NCBI GenBank assembly: GCA_000434635.1
Contig: HF988104.1
Span: 24,209-31,845 of the forward strand
Origin: Firmicutes bacterium CAG:110
Lineage (GTDB): Bacteria > Bacillota > Clostridia > Oscillospirales > Oscillospiraceae
Direction: 5' to 3'
Length of the DNA: 7,637 bases
Shown here in pieces: positions 1 to 6,037 of the stretch (the first letter of the stretch is position 1; each line of letters begins with the position of its first letter). The notes beneath the pieces are model-generated. The model saw only the letters and a list, made by a program, of their open reading frames with translations, ran no database searches and had not been told where the DNA came from. A program made the position numbers and the translations under genes.

Positions 1-22
1 TTAGCAGCTGGGCCGGTTTTGG

Positions 23-379
23 CGACGCGGGTCTATAAGCCGGGTTCTGTCTTGACAGCCATCTATCTAGTCCCGGGGTTGCTCCCGGGATCAAGCCGCC
101 TCCTCGGAACGGTCGGGCAGACCATGTGTTCCTCCACGGCGTTGCTCCGGATAGAGTTTACATCGTAAAACCTGTGTTTCCACAGGCCGGGTGGGCTCTT
201 ACCCCACCTTTTCACCCTTACGTTCTGCACCCTGAGGACGCGGAACGCGGTATCTCTCTGTTGCACTTGTCCTGAGATCACTCTCGGCGGGCGTTACCCG
301 TTATCCTTGCCCTGTGGAGCCCGGACTTTCCTCATCCGCTGCCTTTCGGCATGCGTCCGCGGCTGTCCGACCCGGTCGT
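23..379 (-). ncRNA. rnpB: RNase P RNA, bacterial type A
   Basis: Catalytic RNA of ribonuclease P, which removes 5' leaders from pre-tRNAs together with the RnpA protein. On the minus strand the universally conserved 5' block GAGGAAAGTCCGGGCTCC lies at 333-316, and the 3' block ACAGAACCCGGCTTAT lies at 50-35; these two blocks form the P4 core. Between them are further type A landmarks: a GTAAGGGTGAAA stretch, GGTAAGAGCCCACC, and GTAAACTC followed by CCGGAGCAA. The ends were set by the P1 helix: CGACC-GGGTC at 378-369 pairs with GACCC-G-(C)-GTCG at 33-23, ten pairs with one bulge. The 5' end agrees with the start site expected from the promoter at 386-414. Length is about 357 nt, normal for type A. 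No terminator is visible before the window edge. A 72-codon open frame inside it is a shadow of the RNA. Confidence 0.97.
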
Positions 380-385
380 GAAAAC

Positions 386-414
386 ATTGTACCCCATCGG
401 GAACGAATTGTCAA
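386..414 (-). promoter_or_regulatory. sigma-A promoter of rnpB
   Basis: Reading the minus strand, a perfect -35 TTGACA (414-409) is followed after exactly 17 nt by -10 TACAAT (391-386). The A at 379, seven bases beyond the -10, is the likely start site and coincides with the 5' side of the RNase P RNA P1 helix. Such a near-consensus promoter fits a highly expressed housekeeping RNA. It begins only about 30 nt past the MATE stop codon, and no terminator separates the two genes. Confidence 0.9.
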
Positions 415-445
415 ATACCTTGCAAATTCTTTTCGGATATTGCCG

Positions 446-1819
446 TTACACGGAAGCACCCTCCGCTGCCAGCGCCTCGCCGACCTCCTCCGGCACGGTA
501 TTCCACTCGCCTTTCCTGTAGAACAGAATGGAAATGACCGTCGCCACCGTCCAGCCGATGGGCCATGCGCACCAGATGCCTGTGGAGGCCAGCGCCGTCC
601 CCGACAGGACGAAGGCCAGCACCACCCGCACGATCAGGTCGGTAAAGGTCGCTGCCATGAACTGGCGCATTTTCCCCGTTCCCCGGAGAATGCCGTCCGC
701 CACCAGCTTGGCGGAGACCACAAAGTAGAAGGGGGACAAAATCCACAAAAACCGCATTCCGCTGCCCAGCGCGGCCTCCGTGGCGTCTTCCATAAAGAAG
801 TTCATCAGCGCCCGGCCGCAGGTGCAGTACAGCGCCACCAGCGGCAGGCAGATCAGCCACACCATTTTCAGCGCCGCCCGGAAGCCTTCCTGAATTCGTG
901 TCAGCTTGCCCGCACCCAGATTCTGGGCGGCATAATTGGAAATGCCGTTACCGATGGTGGTAAACGAAGTGATGACCAGATTGTTCAGCTTCACCGAAGC
1001 GGAATAGCCCGCCATAATGTCCGTGCCGAAGCGGTTGATGACGCTCTGAATCAGGATATTGCCCACGGAGATGAAGCTCTGCTGCAAAACGCTGGGGATG
1101 GCGATGACCACGAACCGTCCCAGCAGATCGCCGGAAAACAGCACAGTCTTCCCCTGGCTGGGAAGCTGCTTCAAGCGGCGAATGACCACGGCCACCGCCA
1201 GCACGCAGCTGATACCCTGACACAGGAACGTTGCCCACGCCACGCCCGCCACGCCCATCTTGAAGGCCGTAACGAACAGAATATCCACGGCAATGTTGCT
1301 CAAGGAAGACACCGCCAGAAAGATAAAGGGCGTCTTGCTGTCGCCAAGGGCGGAGAAAACGCCCGTGGCAATGTTATAGAAGAATACGAAGGGCAGACCC
1401 CAGACGTAAATGTCCAGATACAGCGCCGAGTCGGCGAACACCTCCTCAGGGGTGTTGATCAGCGTCAGCAGACCGTCGCAGCCGAGGATGCCCACCAGCA
1501 TCAGCAGCAGGCACACCAGACTGCTGGACAGCGCGGCGGTGGATACGGCGGTCTTTACGTCGCCGTATTCCCTCGCACCGAAAAGCTGGGACACCAGCAC
1601 GGAGCACCCGATGTTGCAGCCGAAGGCGAAGGCAATGAAGATCAGGGTGATCTCATAGCTGTTGCCCACGGCGGCGAGGGCGTTCTGGCCGATAAATTTA
1701 CCCGCGACCCAGCTGTCGGCGATGTTGTAAAGCTGCTGGAACACAATACTGCCGAACAGGGGCAGGCAGAATTTCCAGAGAACCGTTGACGGATTCCCAA
1801 CCGTTAGATCCTTATTCAT
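446..1819 (-). CDS. MATE-family multidrug efflux transporter
   Basis: Inner-membrane cation-coupled antiporter that exports drugs or other organic compounds; the substrate cannot be told from sequence. The 457-residue product has the usual MATE length and twelve hydrophobic segments in two halves (about 12-215 and 230-435). The first half opens with the family hallmark LYNIADSWVAGKFIG at 30-44, whose acidic D35 lies in helix 1. Loop motifs GDSKTP (159-164) and RGTGK (379-383) occur at matching places in the two halves. The ATG at 1819 was chosen because GGAAGG (1830-1825) lies 5 nt upstream. An in-frame ATG at 1858 would add 13 polar residues but has no ribosome binding site and overlaps a likely leader ORF. 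It is divergent from a lysR gene, which suggests LysR control. Family assignment is firm; subfamily is not. Confidence 0.95.
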   Translation of the reverse strand: MNKDLTVGNPSTVLWKFCLPLFGSIVFQQLYNIADSWVAGKFIGQNALAAVGNSYEITLIFIAFAFGCNIGCSVLVSQLFGAREYGDVKTAVSTAALSSSLVCLLLMLVGILGCDGLLTLINTPEEVFADSALYLDIYVWGLPFVFFYNIATGVFSALGDSKTPFIFLAVSSLSNIAVDILFVTAFKMGVAGVAWATFLCQGISCVLAVAVVIRRLKQLPSQGKTVLFSGDLLGRFVVIAIPSVLQQSFISVGNILIQSVINRFGTDIMAGYSASVKLNNLVITSFTTIGNGISNYAAQNLGAGKLTRIQEGFRAALKMVWLICLPLVALYCTCGRALMNFFMEDATEAALGSGMRFLWILSPFYFVVSAKLVADGILRGTGKMRQFMAATFTDLIVRVVLAFVLSGTALASTGIWCAWPIGWTVATVISILFYRKGEWNTVPEEVGEALAAEGASV

Positions 1820-1834
1820 GATGACCTTCCTTCC

Positions 1835-1896
1835 CGTGGAATCAGACGGCATTGCCATGAGCGGTACACATGCTCAGCATCATCCGCAATTCCACG
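1835..1896 (-). promoter_or_regulatory. Structured 5' leader of the MATE mRNA
   Basis: In the minus-strand RNA, CGTGGAAT (1896-1889) pairs perfectly with ATTCCACG (1842-1835). Nested inside are GCGG (1887-1884) with CCGC (1864-1861) and, at the tip, ATGC-TGA-GCAT (1880-1870). The outer 3' arm ends two bases before the purine-rich GGAAGGAAGG that serves as the MATE ribosome binding site. The fold does not match a riboswitch class that I recognise. It encloses the candidate leader ORF. Confidence 0.4.
1842..1895 (-). CDS. Candidate 17-aa leader peptide upstream of MATE gene
   Basis: A short open frame in the MATE leader encodes MELRMMLSMCTAHGNAV and then TGA. It starts with GTG at 1895-1893. 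A strong ribosome binding site GGAGG (1906-1902) lies 6 nt upstream, better than that of many full genes here. The stop codon lies 22 nt before the MATE ATG, in a different frame from MATE. An 8-bp RNA stem (CGTGGAAT with ATTCCACG) overlaps its start codon on one side and the last base of its stop codon on the other, so translation of this ORF would affect folding next to the MATE ribosome binding site. Leader peptides of this kind control several antibiotic-resistance and efflux genes in Firmicutes by ribosome stalling or coupling. That role here is inference, and a chance ORF is possible. Confidence 0.4.
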   Translation of the reverse strand: MELRMMLSMCTAHGNAV

Positions 1897-1915
1897 ATAA
1901 ACCTCCAATTTCTGA

Positions 1916-1944
1916 TTGACTTCTAACCAAAGGCACATTATAAT
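1916..1944 (+). promoter_or_regulatory. sigma-A promoter of the lysR gene
   Basis: Plus strand: -35 TTGACT (1916-1921), 17-nt spacer, consensus -10 TATAAT (1939-1944). The start site should be near 1951, giving a leader of about 60 nt before the ATG at 2012. The short inverted repeat TCCA-AA-TGGA (1944-1953) covers the expected start site and is another possible operator half. Confidence 0.8.
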
Positions 1945-1965
1945 CCAAATGGAACGATATGTAAA
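1937..1965 (-). promoter_or_regulatory. sigma-A promoter of the MATE gene
   Basis: Minus strand: -35 TTTACA (1965-1960), 17-nt spacer, -10 TATAAT (1942-1937). The predicted start site is near 1930, giving a leader of about 110 nt that contains the candidate leader ORF and RNA stem. Its -10 overlaps the -10 of the divergent lysR promoter on the palindrome ATTATAAT (1937-1944). Confidence 0.75.
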
Positions 1966-1986
1966 ATATATATTTATTATGGCGTA

Positions 1987-2001
1987 ATATCAAATTGATA
2001 T
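1987..2001 (+). promoter_or_regulatory. Candidate LysR operator (15-bp palindrome)
   Basis: ATATCAA-A-TTGATAT is a perfect 7-bp inverted repeat around one central base and fits the LysR-type T-N11-A box (T1988, A2000). It ends directly against the lysR ribosome binding site GGAGA (2002-2006). With a one-base loop it cannot form a good RNA hairpin, so a DNA operator is more likely. Binding there would fit autoregulation by roadblock; this is inference. Confidence 0.45.
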
Positions 2002-2011
2002 GGAGAAATCT

Positions 2012-2908
2012 ATGAATATCAGCTACGAAGCCTATCGCGTTTTCTACTATACCGCCAAAACCCGAAGCTTTACGCAGGCAGCAAACGCGCTGGGAAACAG
2101 CCAACCCAACATCACCCGGATCATCAAGAATCTGGAGCGGGAGCTGGGCTGCACATTGTTTCTTCGGAACAACCGCCATGTGGAGCTGACCGCCGAGGGG
2201 GAGACCCTGTACCGCCACGTCAGCGCGGCCTTTGAGCAGCTTCAGGCGGGGGAGGAAGCGCTGCTCCGGGGCGGCGGGCTGGACGGCGGCATTCTGCGGA
2301 TTGCGGCAACGGAGATCGCGCTGCACGTCTTCCTGCTTCCGGTGCTGTCCCGGTTCCGGGGGCGCTACCCCGGCGTCCACATCAGGCTGTTCAACGGCTC
2401 TACCCCGGCCGCCATCGACGAGCTGAAAAACGGCCTTGCAGACCTTGCCTTCGTCACGTCACCCATTGACATGACGGACAAGCTGCGAAGCACGCCCCTG
2501 ACCGATGTGCAGGAGATTGCCGTATGCGGCAGCGCTTACCGCAGTCTGACAGGTTCCCCGGTCACGCTGGAAGCGCTGGCGGAGTATCCCATGATCTCTT
2601 TGGGGGCGGATGGCAGCGCCTACCGGCTCTACCGGCAGTTTTTCGGGGAGCATCACGTCCCCTTTGAGCCGGACATCGAAGCGGCCACGGCAGATCAGAT
2701 TCTCCCCATGGTGAAAGCAAATCTGGGGATCGGCTTTGTTCCGGCGTCCTTCCCGTCGGAGGAGGACTGGGGGCATTCCATATACCGCATCGACCTGACG
2801 GAAACCGTCCCGCTGCGAAAGGTCTGCATGGTGGAATCCACCCAGCACCCCGCCGCCGCGGCTGTAAGGGAGCTGAAAAGCATTTGTCTGGCGCAGGCAA
2901 GAGTGTGA
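2012..2908 (+). CDS. LysR-type transcriptional regulator
   Basis: DNA-binding regulator that normally acts as a tetramer and responds to a small co-inducer. The 298 residues match the usual family length. An N-terminal winged helix-turn-helix occupies about 3-62, with the typical TRSFTQAANALGNSQPNITR segment and wing LTAEG (59-63). A linker helix follows to about 85, then a periplasmic-binding-protein-like effector domain from GILRIAAT to the C-terminus. The start at 2012 was chosen because GGAGA (2002-2006) lies 5 nt upstream; the in-frame ATG at 2000 has no such site. The gene is divergent from the MATE exporter and shares an overlapping promoter region with it, which makes that exporter the most likely target. 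It converges on the importer operon. The ligand cannot be predicted. Confidence 0.95.
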   Translation: MNISYEAYRVFYYTAKTRSFTQAANALGNSQPNITRIIKNLERELGCTLFLRNNRHVELTAEGETLYRHVSAAFEQLQAGEEALLRGGGLDGGILRIAATEIALHVFLLPVLSRFRGRYPGVHIRLFNGSTPAAIDELKNGLADLAFVTSPIDMTDKLRSTPLTDVQEIAVCGSAYRSLTGSPVTLEALAEYPMISLGADGSAYRLYRQFFGEHHVPFEPDIEAATADQILPMVKANLGIGFVPASFPSEEDWGHSIYRIDLTETVPLRKVCMVESTQHPAAAAVRELKSICLAQARV

Positions 2909-2934
2909 GTAAAAGCGTCCATCCCAAATCGTAC

Positions 2935-2980
2935 AACGCCGCCACACGTTCCGGGAAGGGAACCGTGCGGCGGCGTTCTT
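2935..2980 (+). terminator. Hairpin terminator after lysR
   Basis: A strong stem lies 26 nt past the lysR stop. AACGCCGCC (2935-2943) pairs with GGCGGCGTT (2969-2977). It continues through CACG/CGTG and TTCC/GGAA with one mismatch and one bulge to a GGGAAG loop (2953-2958). The plus-strand tail (CTTCTGCTT) is only moderately T-rich. On the minus strand, where it would end the importer operon, the tail is not T-rich, though the stem may still slow polymerase in the convergent direction. Confidence 0.65.
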
Positions 2981-2992
2981 CTGCTTATGACG

Positions 2993-3262
2993 GTCACGGC
3001 GGTTGGTGCAGTGGCGCTTGGTGCCGGGAGGACAGATACAGTGCGCCCGGCAGCTGATGGCCATGTCCTCAATAGGGCGAAGAGGCTGCTCCTTGGAATA
3101 GACGGCCTTCAATTTCCGGATGCCCCGCTTTTTCAGCTCCCGGCGCATGACCCGCGCCGGAGGATCAACCCGGGTCTTGTAGATATCCGCCACCCGGGAC
3201 GCGGCAAGGCGCTCCATGGCGTCCCTGCCCAGCAGCTCGGTTCTGGAAAATGGATTCAACAT
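2993..3262 (-). pseudogene. tcdA: tcdA remnant (tRNA t6A37 dehydratase), core deleted
   Basis: TcdA is a ThiF/MoeB-like enzyme that uses ATP to cyclise t6A at position 37 of tRNAs. Residues 1-25 (MLNPFSRTEL onward, to AASRVA) are a typical TcdA N-terminus. They run straight into VADIYKTRVDP and the C-terminal region with RRELKKRGIRKLK, SKEQPLRPIED and CRAHCICPPGTKRHC. The Rossmann core that should lie between, with its GxGGVG nucleotide-binding loop, is absent: roughly 130 residues, in frame. After RRD (about residue 90) the similarity stops and the usual C-terminal helices are missing. One Leu in the RTELL-x-G motif is also absent. Its ATG lies 12 nt beyond the upstream ATPase gene, with GGAG 7 nt before it, so the remnant may still be translated. 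The frame stays open to 2459, but beyond 2993 it reads the terminator and antisense lysR. Confidence 0.8.
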
Positions 3263-3274
3263 CCTGATTCTCCG

Positions 3275-4030
3275 TTATTCGTAATCGAAGGATTTGAGAA
3301 ACGCCTTTGCCCGGTCGGTAGCAGGGCTTGCAAAAAAGGCCTTCGGGTCGTCGGACTGCTCCACCACCGCGCCGTTTTCGATGAACAGGATACGGTCGGC
3401 AATGGCGCGGGCGAAGTTCATCTCATGGGTGACAATGACCATGGTGCTGCCCGCCTTTGCCAGAGACAGAACCACATCCAGCACTTCCCGCACCATTTCC
3501 GGGTCAAGAGCAGCGGTGATCTCGTCCAGCAGCAGGATTTCCGGGTGCATACACATCGCACGGACGATGGCCACCCGCTGCTTCTGTCCGCCGGACAGCT
3601 GCCGGGGATAGTCGTCCTTCCGGTCGGCAAGCCCCACCCGTTCCAGAAGCTCCAATGCTTCTTTTTCTACCTCGGCCCGGGGGCGCTTCTGCACCTTCAT
3701 GGGCGCGAGCAGGATGTTTTCCAGAATGGTCTTGTGGGGGAACAGCTCATAGCTCTGGAAGACCATGCCGATCTTCTGCCGCATCCGGGTGATGGATTTA
3801 CTCTCCCGGAGAACCGGCTCCCCTTCCAGCAGGATTTCGCCGCCCTGAATCGGCTCCAGACCGTTCAGGCAGCGAAGCAGGGTGCTTTTTCCGCAGCCGG
3901 AGGGGCCGATGACCACGACCACCTCGCCCTTGCGGACGTCCAGATCAAAATCTTCAAAAATCACGTGGTCCCCGAAGGCTTTCTTCAGATGCCGCACGCT
4001 TAACAGCACATTTTCCACAGTTATGACCAC
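3275..4030 (-). CDS. Polar amino acid ABC transporter, ATP-binding protein
   Basis: Cytoplasmic ATPase of a PAAT-family (GlnQ/HisP-like) amino acid importer. With a GTG start at 4030 it has 251 residues, the normal size. All nucleotide-binding motifs are intact: Walker A GPSGCGKST (42-50), Q-loop Q92, signature LSGGQKQR (145-152), Walker B ILLLDE (165-170), D-loop AALD (173-176) and switch His H202. The GTG was chosen because GGAG lies 5 nt upstream and it overlaps the preceding permease stop by 10 nt, as expected for coupled translation. A TTG at 4072 would give a 52-nt overlap and a non-homologous extension; a GTG at 4018 is also possible. It follows two matching permeases. The substrate is unknown; neighbourhood with MetQNI makes a sulfur amino acid plausible. 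Confidence 0.93.
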   Translation of the reverse strand: MVITVENVLLSVRHLKKAFGDHVIFEDFDLDVRKGEVVVVIGPSGCGKSTLLRCLNGLEPIQGGEILLEGEPVLRESKSITRMRQKIGMVFQSYELFPHKTILENILLAPMKVQKRPRAEVEKEALELLERVGLADRKDDYPRQLSGGQKQRVAIVRAMCMHPEILLLDEITAALDPEMVREVLDVVLSLAKAGSTMVIVTHEMNFARAIADRILFIENGAVVEQSDDPKAFFASPATDRAKAFLKSFDYE

Positions 4031-4695
4031 CTTTTCTCCAAGTACCCAGCCAGACGGCTGATGGGCCAGCAAATCAGGAAATACAGCAAGAATACCACTG
4101 CGAAGACCCCGAACGCGGCATTGGGAGAGGTGCGCCGGTTGGCCTCAATGATCTGTTGGGCGACTTTCAGTACCTCCACAATGCCGATCATCATGACGAG
4201 GCTGGTGGTTTTCACCATCCGGGTGATGAGGTTGATGGACAGCGGGATCAGCCGCCGGACGGTCTGGGGCAGAATCACCAGCGTGTACACCTGAATGGGC
4301 TTCATGCCCAGCGCCTGAGCGCTCTCCCACTGAATGACGGGGATGCTTTGCAGCGCGCCCCGCACCAGATCGCCCATTTCCGCCGTACCCCAGAAGCTGA
4401 ACACGATGATGGCCGCCGCTTCCGCTTCCAGATTCCAGCCGAAGACCCGGGTCGTGCCGAAATACACCACAAACAGCAGCACCATCTGGGGCATAATCCG
4501 GACAATTTCCAGATAAACCCGGAAAATGGCTTTCAGAACCCGGCTTTTGGAGGTCATGAGCATTCCCATGGCGATGCCCAGCACGATGCTGATGGCAACG
4601 GAGATCAGGCTGATACGCAGCGCTACCCACAATCCGCCCAGCAGCCGCAGGAAATTCGTGCCTTTGAACAGAACGTCAATTCCCAAACTCTGCAT
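4021..4695 (-). CDS. Polar amino acid ABC transporter permease (second)
   Basis: Membrane subunit of the PAAT-type importer, 224 residues, GlnP/HisM-like. Hydrophobic segments lie at about 20-47, 62-80, 92-105 and 195-215. The cytoplasmic EAA loop that contacts the ATPase begins at E124 as ESAQALG and ends in the diagnostic ILPQ (141-144). The start is well supported: AGGAGG lies 7 nt before the ATG at 4695, and the gene overlaps the upstream permease by 20 nt. Its 3' end overlaps the start of the ATPase gene. The segment VRIMPQMVLLF (65-75) replaces the usual family FRGTPLLVQ-like sequence, so this subunit is the more diverged of the pair. It probably forms a heterodimer with the product of the preceding gene. 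Confidence 0.93.
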   Translation of the reverse strand: MQSLGIDVLFKGTNFLRLLGGLWVALRISLISVAISIVLGIAMGMLMTSKSRVLKAIFRVYLEIVRIMPQMVLLFVVYFGTTRVFGWNLEAEAAAIIVFSFWGTAEMGDLVRGALQSIPVIQWESAQALGMKPIQVYTLVILPQTVRRLIPLSINLITRMVKTTSLVMMIGIVEVLKVAQQIIEANRRTSPNAAFGVFAVVFLLYFLICWPISRLAGYLEKRWS

Positions 4696-5335
4696 AGCGC
4701 AGCCTCCTTTCCAGCCAGTTTCCCAGAATGGACACGGGAAGGAGCATAACCAGATAGAAAGCCACGAGCAGGGTCAGGCATTCAATGGTTTTGGCGTACA
4801 TGCCGATCAGGTCTTTCGCGGTAAACATCAGATCCATCAGGCTGATGGTTGAAAACACGCTGGTCTCCTTGAGCAGGAAAATCAGATTCGCCAGCAATCC
4901 GGGGACGCTGGATGTCACCGCCTGCGGGAGAATGATGTAGCCGAACACCTGCGCCGGGCGCAGACCTAAGCTCTGGGCGCTTTCCGTCTGGATAATGGGA
5001 ATGTTTTCCAGCCCGCTGCGGAAGGTCTCCGCCATGTACGCGCCGCCCAGCAGTCCCAGTCCCAGCTTGCCGCAGGTCTCCGCCGAAATGCGGACGCCGA
5101 TTTTCGGCAGCGCAAAGTACAGGAAAAACAGCTGCACCAGCAAAGGCGTATTGCGGAACAGTTCAATGTACCCGCCGACAATCTGCCGCAGCACGGGAAT
5201 TTTCCAATGTACTGCCACCGCGCAGGCAACGCCCAGCGCCAGTGCCAGCGCCACGCCCTGCCAGCCGATGCGAAGCGTCAGCAGCAGCGCGTCCCAGAAC
5301 CTTGGCAGATAGGCTTTCATGACCTCAAAATCCAT
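4676..5335 (-). CDS. Polar amino acid ABC transporter permease (first)
   Basis: Membrane subunit of the same PAAT-type importer, 219 residues. It carries the classical family sequence FRNTPLLVQLFFLYFALP (60-77) and an EAA loop starting E118 SAQSLG and ending ILPQ (135-138). Hydrophobic segments span about 15-43, 62-78, 92-103 and 186-205. The ATG at 5335 was preferred because GGAGG lies 6 nt upstream; a GTG at 5341 would sit almost on top of that site. The gap to the metI stop is 42 nt, the longest within the operon apart from metQ-metN, so this is where the second transporter cassette begins. No promoter or terminator is clear in that gap. Confidence 0.94.
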   Translation of the reverse strand: MDFEVMKAYLPRFWDALLLTLRIGWQGVALALALGVACAVAVHWKIPVLRQIVGGYIELFRNTPLLVQLFFLYFALPKIGVRISAETCGKLGLGLLGGAYMAETFRSGLENIPIIQTESAQSLGLRPAQVFGYIILPQAVTSSVPGLLANLIFLLKETSVFSTISLMDLMFTAKDLIGMYAKTIECLTLLVAFYLVMLLPVSILGNWLERRLRYAEFGN

Positions 5336-5377
5336 AAGCACCCTCCGGTTTCCGCCTGATACGGAACTTCTTTCCTG

Positions 5378-6037
5378 TTACTTTCTGTGATCGATTTTCC
5401 GCGCCGCCAGGTTGCCCATGCCCTGCAGCAGCTGTACGATGGCGACGATGAACACCAGCGTCACCAGCATGACGCCGGTGTCGTAGCGATAGTAGCCGTA
5501 GCGGATGGCGATGTCGCCCAGTCCGCCGCCGCCAATGACGCCCGCCATGGCGGAGTAGCCCAGCACCGTGCCGAGAACGATGGTGCCGCCCACCAGCAGG
5601 GAAGTTCTGGCTTCGCCGATGAGCACCTTCCGGACAATGGTGCCGGTTTTCGCGCCCATGCTCAGCGCCGCTTCAATGACCCCGGCGGGAACTTCCTTCA
5701 AGGAGGATTCCACCATTCTCCCGACCAACGGCGCCGCGGCCAGCGTCAGAGGAACGATGGTGGCGGTAGAGCCGTAGCTCTTGCCCACAAGCAGCTTGGT
5801 CAGGGGCATGACCGCAATCAGCAGGATCAGGAAGGGAACGCTCCGGGTGACATTGATGATGATATCCAGAATCCGGTATACCGCCCGGTTCGGGGTAATG
5901 CCGTTTTCGTCCGTCAGCGTCAGGGCAATGCCCAGCGGCAGGCCAATCACGTAGCCGAAAAAGGTGGAGACGAGGGTCATGTAGCAGGTATCCCAGATGC
6001 CCTGCGCCATCATTTCAATCATCGCTTTATCCAGCAT
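5378..6037 (-). CDS. metI: Methionine ABC transporter permease MetI
   Basis: Membrane channel subunit of the MetNIQ importer of D- and L-methionine. The 219 residues match MetI (about 217). Recognisable family sequences are GLPLGIALTLTD (32-43), INVTRSVPFLILL (61-73), VPLTLAAAPLVGRMVE (95-110), the EAA loop EAALSMGAKTGTIVRKVLI (122-140), and the MetI-specific GYSAMAGVIGGGGLGDIAIRYGYYR region near 160-184. The ATG at 6037 overlaps the metN stop by 11 nt, and GAGGAGG lies 9 nt upstream within the metN 3' end. A longer frame from 6115 would run inside metN and add a non-homologous Pro/Arg-rich stretch, so it was rejected. Confidence 0.95.
   Translation of the reverse strand: MLDKAMIEMMAQGIWDTCYMTLVSTFFGYVIGLPLGIALTLTDENGITPNRAVYRILDIIINVTRSVPFLILLIAVMPLTKLLVGKSYGSTATIVPLTLAAAPLVGRMVESSLKEVPAGVIEAALSMGAKTGTIVRKVLIGEARTSLLVGGTIVLGTVLGYSAMAGVIGGGGLGDIAIRYGYYRYDTGVMLVTLVFIVAIVQLLQGMGNLAARKIDHRK

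Noticed and set aside
63..281. 72-codon minus-strand open frame
   Set aside because: Lies entirely inside the RNase P RNA and reads its conserved structural segments.
314..1789. 491-codon plus-strand open frame opposite the MATE gene and part of rnpB
   Set aside because: Its product is rich in His, Gln, Arg and Gly with no hydrophobic or domain pattern, and it lies antisense to a clear MATE gene. It is a shadow of GC-rich codon use.
1820..1858. N-terminal extension of MATE from the ATG at 1858
   Set aside because: No ribosome binding site, 13 polar non-homologous residues, and it overlaps the candidate leader ORF; the ATG at 1819 has GGAAGG at proper spacing.
1964..1975. AAATATATATTT palindrome in the lysR leader
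   Set aside because: Symmetric but simple AT repeat of a kind expected by chance in an AT-rich intergenic segment; not strong enough for its own operator call.
2987..4003. 338-codon plus-strand open frame opposite tcdA remnant and ATPase
   Set aside because: Antisense shadow; low-complexity composition and no recognisable domain, while the opposite strand has all ABC ATPase motifs.
4031..4072. TTG start for the PAAT ATPase giving 14 extra residues
   Set aside because: It would lie inside the permease gene, and the added residues do not resemble ABC ATPase N-termini; GTG at 4030 has GGAG at 5 nt.
5350..5366. Small hairpin TTCCG/CGGAA in the metI-permease gap
   Set aside because: Only 5 bp with a 7-nt loop and no T-run; too weak to call a terminator or attenuator.
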